Shown here in pieces: positions 45,720 through 53,209 of a stretch of 64,000 nucleotides of DNA. Below the pieces are notes generated by a model. That model did no database searches, was not told where the DNA came from, and saw nothing but the letters and a program-made list of their open reading frames with translations. Position numbers and translations under genes: made by a program. Source of the stretch: Spartobacteria bacterium LR76. GTDB taxonomy: Bacteria > Verrucomicrobiota > Verrucomicrobiia > Chthoniobacterales > Terrimicrobiaceae. Every line of letters begins with the position of its first letter. Position 1 is the stretch's first letter. The DNA is taken from the NCBI GenBank assembly GCA_003054655.1, contig QAYZ01000015.1:620001-684000 (forward strand), written 5' to 3'.

Positions 45720-46102
45720 GGGCTTACATTGCTCTCCCGTCTCATCCTTGACACGAAAAATCGTTCGCCCGGAGATGTCCCCAGGGCAGACTCTCCCGGC
45801 GCTCACCCCCAGCCGCGCCTCGCATCTGGTTTCATTTCCAAAGTTGCTCCGGGACATGTCCAGGGAGGGAATTCCCGTGATGGGAGAAGCATCCCGGAAA
45901 AAGCCTTCCATATCTCCTCCACAAGCCGCAGAGGAGCCAATACAGGGCACGAGGCCGCGCTCCAGAAGCGGCCTGCGATCTACGCCATGGAAACAATGCT
46001 CTTGATCGGCTGGCCCCAAATCGCGCTCGAATATCAACCAATCCCGCAATCCCAGAAAATCTCCCGCATGCGAAAAATACTCGAAATCTGAAGTCCCGGA
46101 AA
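45720..46102. other. Gene-free stretch
   Basis: 383 bases between the minus-strand secreted protein and the end of the SGNH hydrolase operon. It must contain the promoter of the downstream gene. I see no ORF with family features, repeat or hairpin worth naming. Confidence 0.6.
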
Positions 46103-47452
46103 CTACCTGGCTGATTCACCCGGCAGCGTTTTGCCCAGGACGAGAACCGCGCCGACATACCAGTCGGACCCGGTGAAGGCGGCGGGGCGGGCTTTCCAGT
46201 CTTCCAGCCCCTTGCCTGCGAGGACCTCGCCCTTGGCGACAGGATCATCGAGCACCTTCACAGAAACGTCGTGCGGGCGGTCGGGCAGATTTTCCCCGAT
46301 GGGGATCGTGACGAGGCGGTGGTAGCCGCAATAGCGATCGAAATTGACCACCTTGCGCGAAATGCCATCGAGGGTGATCTCGATCACGCCGGAGTCCGGC
46401 CCCCGGAGGCCGTAAAGGAAGACATCGCTTCCCTGAAAGCGGAAGTCGAGCGAATCGCCGGGACGGAGTTTCACGATTCCCGGCAGGCGGCTGGAAAAAC
46501 GAGCGGCCACGGGATCAGGCGATACACCCGCGTCGGATGCGCCCCGCCGGATCGTGGCGGCATCATTGATCGCGACGAAGCGGGCGTGTTCCCAGTTGCC
46601 CGCATCCAGCGGTGGGATGAGAGAATGCGGAGCGGATGTGCCGAGTGGTTCCATCTGCGTGAGAGCGCGAATCAATGCCTGGGTGTAGAGCACGTGGCCG
46701 GTATCGGTGTAGGGATGCACGCCATCCTTGGAAAAGATGATGCGGCCCTGGGCGTCCTTGGGTACGGCGGAGGCCTCATTGAGCGCATCCCCCGCGACCT
46801 GCTCGACGCGGGCGTCGGGCGAGGCCGGGACGAGCTTTCCGTCCCTGGCCAGCGCGGCGGCCTGCATGCCGAGATGAACGCTGGGGATCTGATAGTGATC
46901 GGCCACGTCTTCCATGACGCTGGCGGCGCGGGTCAACCGCCCCTCCTGCAAGCCGGGGAAGCTCGCCGTGACGAGGGTGTAGACGAAGCAAATGTCGCAG
47001 CGTGGATCGGCCTCCCACGTCTGCCGGACGATGCCCTCCATGGCCTGGCGGATTTTCTGCGACGGCGAGCCGCCGTCATTCACCGCGAATTCCACGAAAA
47101 GGAGATCGGGCTGGAAGCGCAACACGTCCTTCTCCAGACGGTAGACACCGAGGTCCGACCCGGTGCCGCCGATCGCGGCATTGATCTCCTCGATGCGGGC
47201 GGCGGGGTATTTTTCGCGCAGCCACTTCAGGCTGAGCACGCGCCAGCCTTTTTGCTCCGTGATGCTGCCGCCGAGATAGGCGATCTTCACGGGTTCGCCT
47301 GCCTTGAGTTTTGCGAAGACATTGGGAAGACCGCCGCGCGGCGTACACTCCACCGCCGGCCGGACGGGTTCCGGTGCGGGCGTGGCCTGAGCGTACAATC
47401 CTCCGGAGGGGGCCAGAAAGAGAAGGGCGGCAAATATCTTGAGGTGATTCAT
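46103..47452 (-). CDS. Secreted SGNH/GDSL hydrolase (esterase-like)
   Basis: A 449-residue protein with a signal peptide (cleavage near YAQ). The SGNH blocks are in order: IAYLGGSIT with nucleophile Ser, INAAIGGTGS with the oxyanion glycine, VEFAVND with Asn, and SKDGVHPYTD with the Asp-His pair. This layout is found in polysaccharide esterases. A C-terminal beta domain of about 170 residues (from near 285) resembles a carbohydrate-binding or jelly-roll module. It follows a second SGNH gene by eight bases on the same strand. Deacetylation of a plant-like or microbial polysaccharide is a reasonable inference. Confidence 0.88.
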   Translation of the reverse strand: MNHLKIFAALLFLAPSGGLYAQATPAPEPVRPAVECTPRGGLPNVFAKLKAGEPVKIAYLGGSITEQKGWRVLSLKWLREKYPAARIEEINAAIGGTGSDLGVYRLEKDVLRFQPDLLFVEFAVNDGGSPSQKIRQAMEGIVRQTWEADPRCDICFVYTLVTASFPGLQEGRLTRAASVMEDVADHYQIPSVHLGMQAAALARDGKLVPASPDARVEQVAGDALNEASAVPKDAQGRIIFSKDGVHPYTDTGHVLYTQALIRALTQMEPLGTSAPHSLIPPLDAGNWEHARFVAINDAATIRRGASDAGVSPDPVAARFSSRLPGIVKLRPGDSLDFRFQGSDVFLYGLRGPDSGVIEITLDGISRKVVNFDRYCGYHRLVTIPIGENLPDRPHDVSVKVLDDPVAKGEVLAGKGLEDWKARPAAFTGSDWYVGAVLVLGKTLPGESAR

Positions 47453-47460
47453 AAACGTAC

Positions 47461-48594
47461 CTATCGGGTCCCCTCTCCGGCCAGCAGCAGGTAACCGAGG
47501 CGCACCTCGCCATTCACCCCCGGCGTGGAATCCAGCGCAGGGAGCGTGATGCGCAGGACGTGCTCGCCTGCTGGCAAATCGCGACCCACGATGTCGAGCG
47601 AGTACCCGCCGCGAGTATTCGGCGTGATGCGCCGGGGTTCGCCGCCATCGATGCTGGCGTCGAATGTGCCGTAACCCTTGTCCATCGGATAGAATACTCC
47701 CGCCCAGGTGCCGCGAAAGGGAATCTCCAGCACCGCACCCGGCTCGGAGGCGGAGAGCGTGCCATTGAAAAATGCGTCCATCCAGAAAGGCGGCGAGGCG
47801 TTCTTCCTCCAGCCCGGCGCGCCGGTGATCCCAAAAAGCGGAACCATGCGCCCATCGAGAATGAGCGGTTTTTCGCTGAGGGGACGCGGCAATACGACAT
47901 TACCAGCCTTCGGGTTTTGGTCCAGCAGGGGCGCGAGGGTCCGCTCGATCGTGCGGGCGTAAAACCGGTTGCCCGCTTCGTTAGGATGGACGGCGTCGGA
48001 GAAAAAGGCGGTCCAATCCTGGCCGGTGCGCTGGAGTTCGGCTTCGACAGCGGCCTGGAGGTCCACCTCGAGCAGGCCGTAGTGGCGGGCGACCTGGCGA
48101 TGGCGCTGAAGCTTGCTGCCTTGCTTCGCCGCAGCCTCGAGGAAGATGATGGCGGGCGGATGGGGCAGCCTCTTGAGCCGGACGACGAGACTCTCCACAT
48201 ACCGGACAGTGACGTCATCGGGCAGGCTGTCATCGTTGACGCAGGTCTCGATGGCGACGAGGTCCGGCTGATGCGAGATCACGTCGCGCTCGAGGCGAAA
48301 AATGCCCAGGGCGCTGCCGGTGGCGCTCATGCCGGAGTTGACCGTCGTCACCCGGCTGGCGGGGAATTGATCTCTCAGCCATGGGCCGATCCATCCGGCT
48401 CCGGATTGCGTGATGGAACCTCCCAGCGCCACATAGCGCAGCGGCGCACCGGCTCTCGCGGCGGCAAAGACACGGGCAACATCGGCTCCGGGCTCGGCCT
48501 CCCCCGCGATGCCGGGACGGAGCACGAGGAGAAGAAGGATGGCGAGCATACACCCCATCGACAAGGTCCGGCTCTCTCTGCGGAGTGTGCTCAT
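47461..48594 (-). CDS. Secreted SGNH/GDSL hydrolase, second copy
   Basis: A 377-residue paralogue-like protein with a signal peptide (hydrophobic core near residues 14-25, cleavage near GIAGE). Blocks: VALGGSITQSG, NSGMSATGS, IETCVNDD and FFSDAVHPNEAG. A C-terminal jelly-roll-like domain of about 150 residues follows the catalytic part. Relative to the neighbouring copy the sequence is clearly different, so the two may attack different esters. It lies 14 bases after the GH71-like gene in the same minus-strand run. Confidence 0.87.
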   Translation of the reverse strand: MSTLRRESRTLSMGCMLAILLLLVLRPGIAGEAEPGADVARVFAAARAGAPLRYVALGGSITQSGAGWIGPWLRDQFPASRVTTVNSGMSATGSALGIFRLERDVISHQPDLVAIETCVNDDSLPDDVTVRYVESLVVRLKRLPHPPAIIFLEAAAKQGSKLQRHRQVARHYGLLEVDLQAAVEAELQRTGQDWTAFFSDAVHPNEAGNRFYARTIERTLAPLLDQNPKAGNVVLPRPLSEKPLILDGRMVPLFGITGAPGWRKNASPPFWMDAFFNGTLSASEPGAVLEIPFRGTWAGVFYPMDKGYGTFDASIDGGEPRRITPNTRGGYSLDIVGRDLPAGEHVLRITLPALDSTPGVNGEVRLGYLLLAGEGTR

Positions 48595-48608
48595 GGATTG
48601 CGGGGACT

Positions 48609-50783
48609 TCAGGGACGATCCTCGTTGGTCAGGACTCCCGCATGATACAGGAGATTCGGATACTCCAGCCGATCGAGGATCGCATACCGGCTGCGGCCTT
48701 GCAGCACGGTATGGCCGTTGCGCAGCAGGGAGAAAACCGGGGTGAAGGCCAGGCCCGGCGGAATGGGTGCCTTCAACGACGTAATGCCTGCTCCCGCCAT
48801 CTCCGTGCGAATCTCGCCGCCTGCCTGGATGCGCAACTCGCCGGGTTCCTTGAGGAAGGCGAGAAGCTCGATGTCATTCCGCGCGATCATGTTTCCCTCG
48901 GGGATGAGTTTCCAAGGTTCGCCCCGCAGCGAGGCCGTGTCGGTGTGCTGGATCCTATGGAAATAGTAGAGCACATCGCGGTCGATGACCGGCGGGGCGC
49001 CCAGCTTGAACCACTGGATGTAGTAGGCATTCAGGTCATATAGCGCGAAGCCGATCGCGGTGGAGGGTGCCTGCGCCTGCTCGGAGTAGTCGGACCAGGT
49101 CGTGATGAAAACCCAGTCCGCACCGTCGCGGATGGCCGACTGCCACATGTTGCGAAACGCCTCGCTGCCCCAGGCCTCCCAATAGACGCGCTCGCGGGTG
49201 CGCACGTCCTGAAAGGCGACGGGAGACACGACCTTGGTCGTCAGCGGGCGCGCCTTTTCCACCCAGCGATAGTCCTTCGGCGTGCGCGGCCCCCAATCGG
49301 CCATGGCGTAGCAGAGCCCGCTGTAGGTTTGGAGGCGGGCCGTAGGCAGTCCATTGAACTGCCCCAGAAAGGCGACGGGTATGCCGCCAGCCGCGAGGCG
49401 ATCGACGACTCGCTGCCACCAGGCGGCGGGATACATTTCCGTACCCCATTTGCTCAGGTAAACGCGACCGTCCTCCGCGCGCAACACCTGCGGGTGGGCG
49501 AGGATTTTCCGCACGATGGGAGAATCCGCGTAGGCAGCCGTCCACGCCACCTCGACATCCTGATCCGGCGAGAGGCCGGGCGGTGGCTTTGGCCCGGCGT
49601 AGATGGCGGGAATGATCCGGAACCCGGGATCGACCCGCGCAGCGGCATCCATGAGCGCGAAGGAGCGGCGATTGTATTCCCTGATATTCTGGACATCGGG
49701 ATAGCTCTCCGGCAGGGCGAAGAAGTCGAGGAGGAATCCGTCGAGACCCATCTGGATGCCGAGACGCACCTCCTCCTCCATCGCGCGAATGAGCACCTCG
49801 TCGGCGGAGAGGCCCGGCTCCATCGGCGGGCGGGGCAGCGGACGGTAGAGCAGCTCCGTGCCAGCCTTCACGCGATCGGCGGGAGTCAGCGAGGGGTTGA
49901 AGAGCTTCTTCGTGTACGGAGCGAGGCCGGGGTCCCTGTCGGAATACCCGGAGGGATAGATCTCATAATAATAGGCATAGACCTTGCGCGGCGAGGCGCG
50001 GAGCTCGGAAAGGGGCGCTTGCTTGAACGGGAACAACGCATCGCGAGGCGCGTCGACCCGACCGGCCATGAGGACATTATCCAGCGCCCACCCGCCTGTC
50101 TGCTCCTGGCTGCCGATATTCAGGAAGCTTAGGCGGGTGAACGCAAGGGCCTTCGCCGAAAGCGCGATCGTGGCAGAACCCGCCGCCCCCTCGGGCTTCG
50201 TGCTTTCGGTGAGTGCGACCGTCGCCTCGCCTGCTCCGGAAATGCGCACCGCGACGTGATACCATGTGTCGGCCTTGATCGCGGCGACTCGCGTCAACGC
50301 ACCTCCGATCTCCCCGGCCTGCAGCTCCCCGCCGGGAGCGATGTGCAGGCGGAGGCCTTTCCCAGCCGAGTCGTCCAGGCGGCACTCCCAATCCAGCGTC
50401 GATCCCGCTGTGTTCCTGAAGTCAAACCCGAGATACAGCGGACCGGGCGGAGGCGGAGCAAAGGCGTACGCGACGCCGCAGCCCGCTCCAGCCGCCGGGT
50501 CGCTATCCTCCATGACGAGGCCCTTGCCCGTGACGGCATTGGCGATGAACCGTGACTCTCCTTCCGCCCGGAGACCCATGTGGACGAGGTCGGAGAATTT
50601 CCCCACGGGCAGCCACGGATAGGGCGGCAGCGATCCGGCGGGATAGAGATCGAAGCGCTCGACGGGAAGTTGCTCCGTGGAAAATCCCGCCGGACCGGAC
50701 GACCCTCCCTGCGGTCCACAGCCAGCCGAGGCCATGCATACCAAGAGGGTCGCTCCCAGCATGAGATTGCGCAGCGGCTTCAT
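48609..50783 (-). CDS. GH71-like glycoside hydrolase lipoprotein
   Basis: A 724-residue protein. The N-terminus is a lipoprotein signal with the lipobox region MASAGC (Cys at about 22). A ConA-like beta-sandwich spans about 40-245. The remainder is a TIM barrel in which YYYEIYPSGYS, LGIQMGLDGFLLDFF, AMADWGPRTPKDYRWVEKAR and FITTWSDYSEQAQAPST have the look of GH71, whose known members are endo-alpha-1,3-glucanases. The GH71 assignment is from pattern memory, not a search. The start overlaps the upstream gene's stop (ATGA). It probably sits on the outer membrane or periplasmic face. Confidence 0.75.
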   Translation of the reverse strand: MKPLRNLMLGATLLVCMASAGCGPQGGSSGPAGFSTEQLPVERFDLYPAGSLPPYPWLPVGKFSDLVHMGLRAEGESRFIANAVTGKGLVMEDSDPAAGAGCGVAYAFAPPPPGPLYLGFDFRNTAGSTLDWECRLDDSAGKGLRLHIAPGGELQAGEIGGALTRVAAIKADTWYHVAVRISGAGEATVALTESTKPEGAAGSATIALSAKALAFTRLSFLNIGSQEQTGGWALDNVLMAGRVDAPRDALFPFKQAPLSELRASPRKVYAYYYEIYPSGYSDRDPGLAPYTKKLFNPSLTPADRVKAGTELLYRPLPRPPMEPGLSADEVLIRAMEEEVRLGIQMGLDGFLLDFFALPESYPDVQNIREYNRRSFALMDAAARVDPGFRIIPAIYAGPKPPPGLSPDQDVEVAWTAAYADSPIVRKILAHPQVLRAEDGRVYLSKWGTEMYPAAWWQRVVDRLAAGGIPVAFLGQFNGLPTARLQTYSGLCYAMADWGPRTPKDYRWVEKARPLTTKVVSPVAFQDVRTRERVYWEAWGSEAFRNMWQSAIRDGADWVFITTWSDYSEQAQAPSTAIGFALYDLNAYYIQWFKLGAPPVIDRDVLYYFHRIQHTDTASLRGEPWKLIPEGNMIARNDIELLAFLKEPGELRIQAGGEIRTEMAGAGITSLKAPIPPGLAFTPVFSLLRNGHTVLQGRSRYAILDRLEYPNLLYHAGVLTNEDRP

Positions 50784-51457
50784 TCCACCGGAGCAGTCAA
50801 CATGATATCGGCGAAGGCCTGGGTGAATGCGGTGCCCGCGGCGCTTCGCTGGGCAGGCGAGACGGAGCCGATCGTGAGGCGATCAAACTTTGAATAGGCG
50901 GCATCAGTCACCGAAAAACACTCCTGCCCGTCGATCGCGACACTCATCGAGCCATCGGCGCGGCGGGTCCACTTTACCCGCACGAAGGTATTTTCCGGAA
51001 ACCCGACCTTTTCCGAGATGAAGGCAAAGGGCTGCGCACCATCTGGCCCGATGCGCGACAGCGTACAGTTGTTCGTCGTTCCCTGGGCAATATCGAGCTG
51101 ATAGCCACGGAAGTTGTCCTCGGAGTTGCCGAGGATGACAAAGAAACGGTTCGCCCCCGCGACCTCCTCGCTGCGAAACCTCACGTCAAACTGCAATTCG
51201 AAACTCCTATCCGCCAACGGCGGAATCGCGATGCGCAACGAGTCCCAGGGAATCTTTCCAGTCGGCTCGACAAAGAACTGCCCTCCGTCCTGGCCAACAG
51301 TCCAGGGGAGATTCGGGTTTGCCGCGGTCCAGGTGGGATTTTCTCCATAAGTCCCATCCGAGAAATCCTCCTTAAACACCACCGACCCGTCTCCCGCTAT
51401 CAGGGGGCAGGCCGCAACCAGAGCCGCAAAAGCGGCCAGCACTGTGTTTCGCATCAT
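50780..51457 (-). CDS. Secreted ConA/LamG-like beta-sandwich protein
   Basis: A 225-residue secreted protein with a signal peptide (cleavage near IAG). The mature part runs VVFKEDFSDGTYGENPTW, FELQFDVRF, RFFVILG and FVRVKWTRRADGSMSVAIDGQ, the strand order of a concanavalin A-like (3-keto-disaccharide hydrolase/LamG-type) fold. Such modules usually bind or cleave glycans. No catalytic residues can be named. It is coupled to the GH71-like gene by an ATGA overlap, matching the same pairing at 52427-56082. Confidence 0.75.
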   Translation of the reverse strand: MMRNTVLAAFAALVAACPLIAGDGSVVFKEDFSDGTYGENPTWTAANPNLPWTVGQDGGQFFVEPTGKIPWDSLRIAIPPLADRSFELQFDVRFRSEEVAGANRFFVILGNSEDNFRGYQLDIAQGTTNNCTLSRIGPDGAQPFAFISEKVGFPENTFVRVKWTRRADGSMSVAIDGQECFSVTDAAYSKFDRLTIGSVSPAQRSAAGTAFTQAFADIMLTAPVE

Positions 51458-51481
51458 GAGGGGAGAGGGAGCCGCGTCAGC

Positions 51482-52300
51482 TCAGCGATTCGGAGCGGTG
51501 GCCTTGCGGCGCGTCCGATATCCGAATAGCACAAAGGCCAGCCCGCCGGCAAACATCGCGATGGTGGATGGCTCGGGAACGGTAACCGTGAGGGTGTCGA
51601 AGCGGCCGATGATGGAACTATTGGGCGTCGCCACGAGAAGGCCGATGCCGGTGATCTGGCTGGAGGAGAGGTTTGACCCGAGAACGCTGCCGAGAGACAT
51701 GGCCGTGCCGGGGGTAAGAGTGAACGAACGCCAGTCGGCGGCGGCGGTGGAAAACGCGAGCGTCTGGGTCACGCTCGAGGTGGTCGCACCGGCAAATGCG
51801 GTTTGCGAGTTGTAGACGATGGAGTTGGAAAACGCCTGGTTCGAGGCGAACCATGAGCCGCTGCCCGCCGTACCGTCACCGCCGATCTGGATAAGCAGGC
51901 GGGCTGTCACCGCCGTGCTGTTGTTGCCCATCGTCCAGGTGATCGTGCTGCCGGAGATATTCAGCGCGGTGGCAAAGTTCCCCACGATGGCAAAGCTGTT
52001 GGCAAAGTTGGGACTCAGCGACGAGTTGTTCAAGGCGAGATAACCATTGGGCGTCGAGGGATTCCCGCCCAGCGGCGCGATGAAGGTCTTGTCGATCTCC
52101 GCCGTGATGATCGTGCCGGTGCTGCCCCAGTACGAGGTCCAGCCGATGGTGCTTTCGGACTGATTGCTGCCTGCGGTGTTGTTAAACAACTCCTGGTAGA
52201 TCACCTGGGCGGGCGAACACGAGAGGGTGAGGAGCAGCGCGATGGCTGGGAGGATATGGCGCATGGAAACAGGTTTGGGGGATATCGTGAGGTGTTTCAT
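51482..52300 (-). CDS. PEP-CTERM sorting-domain protein
   Basis: A 272-residue secreted protein. The signal peptide follows either ATG 52300 or the in-frame ATG 52264 (MRHILPAIALLL). The mature domain is Ser/Thr/Asn-rich and beta-like. The C-terminus holds VPEPSTI, a hydrophobic helix and the basic tail YRTRRKA. The gene is the first downstream of the 52368-52382 operator palindrome, 68 bases away, and probably heads the operon 52300-46103. Surface attachment via exosortase processing is inferred. Confidence 0.83.
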   Translation of the reverse strand: MKHLTISPKPVSMRHILPAIALLLTLSCSPAQVIYQELFNNTAGSNQSESTIGWTSYWGSTGTIITAEIDKTFIAPLGGNPSTPNGYLALNNSSLSPNFANSFAIVGNFATALNISGSTITWTMGNNSTAVTARLLIQIGGDGTAGSGSWFASNQAFSNSIVYNSQTAFAGATTSSVTQTLAFSTAAADWRSFTLTPGTAMSLGSVLGSNLSSSQITGIGLLVATPNSSIIGRFDTLTVTVPEPSTIAMFAGGLAFVLFGYRTRRKATAPNR

Positions 52301-52367
52301 GGGTGGGTGAAGGCTGGTTGCTAAGGGGAATTTTTGACGAAACGCATCCGGTTACAAGGCAGCCACC

Positions 52368-52382
52368 ATCGAACAGTTCGAT
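52368..52382. promoter_or_regulatory. LacI-type operator, copy 1
   Basis: ATCGAACAGTTCGAT, a perfect 15-bp palindrome around a central A. It lies in the 126-base gap between the 52427-53209 gene and the PEP-CTERM gene starting at 52300. The same palindrome occurs at 56943 and 58071 beside a lacI-type gene. Confidence 0.75.
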
Positions 52383-52426
52383 AGCTATCGGGAAAACAGG
52401 CGGGGTGCCGGAGCCGATCTCAATGA

Positions 52427-53209
52427 TTAGTTCGTACCGGCGGACAGGCGGGAGACGGGCATGCTGGTGTTGCCATTGCCCTCGGAGTTCACCATGCGGA
52501 GGAACCAGGCGTTCCAGTTCGCGGGGTCTGCGGCCTTGCCCCGGAGTTCCGTGATGTTGAGGTCCACGGCCTTGATGCCGGTCTCGACGAAGTCCTCGTC
52601 GGGTTGGGCGAGGTTCTTGATGAGGACCTTGCCCGAGCCGTTTCCGCCATTGGCCGAGAAGTCGATCTCGAGCCGTACGCGCAGCCAGTCGCCGACCTGG
52701 ATGGAGTCGGGCAGAGGAGCGCGGGCAAAGACCTCCTTCCCGCCGCGATAGATGACGAGGAGGACCTGGTTTATCTGCTCCTTGCGGGCTTCGCTGAAGG
52801 CGGAGAAGATGCCCACGCGGGGAGCGAGGATCGAGAGATCGGGCTTGCCGGCAAACTCGCTCTCCACGGTCAAACCCTCCACCACCGAGCGCTCCTTTTC
52901 CGCGGGTCCGGTCCACTGGACATCCAGCTCGATCCAGCCCGTCCTTGGGAGAGGTTGAAACGGTTCCTTACCGATCGGTCGCATCACGCCCCCCGCGCCA
53001 CCCTTGACGAAGGCGACCTGCGCGGTCTTGGCCCCCTCGCCCGGACCGACCTGGGGATAGCAGACATTGATGCCGACCTGCCATTGATCGCGCTTCGGGA
53101 GGAATCCGTCGCTCAAGGCGTCGAAGTCATACTCGACAGAGTCGGCATGGAGGGTCAAAGGCAGTGCGATCAAAGCTGCGGCGAGAAATGGGACGACCGG
53201 ATTTTTCAT
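52427..53209 (-). CDS. Secreted ConA-like protein of unknown function
   Basis: A 260-residue protein with a signal peptide (LIALPLTLHA, cleavage near HAD). The mature part begins VEYDFDALSDGFLP and contains GWIELDVQWTGPAEK and WLRVRLEIDFSANGGNGSGKVLI, the strand pattern of a LamG-like beta sandwich. No catalytic motif is seen. It overlaps the upstream GH71-like gene by four bases (ATGA). It probably works with that protein on an extracellular or periplasmic glycan. Confidence 0.72.
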   Translation of the reverse strand: MKNPVVPFLAAALIALPLTLHADSVEYDFDALSDGFLPKRDQWQVGINVCYPQVGPGEGAKTAQVAFVKGGAGGVMRPIGKEPFQPLPRTGWIELDVQWTGPAEKERSVVEGLTVESEFAGKPDLSILAPRVGIFSAFSEARKEQINQVLLVIYRGGKEVFARAPLPDSIQVGDWLRVRLEIDFSANGGNGSGKVLIKNLAQPDEDFVETGIKAVDLNITELRGKAADPANWNAWFLRMVNSEGNGNTSMPVSRLSAGTN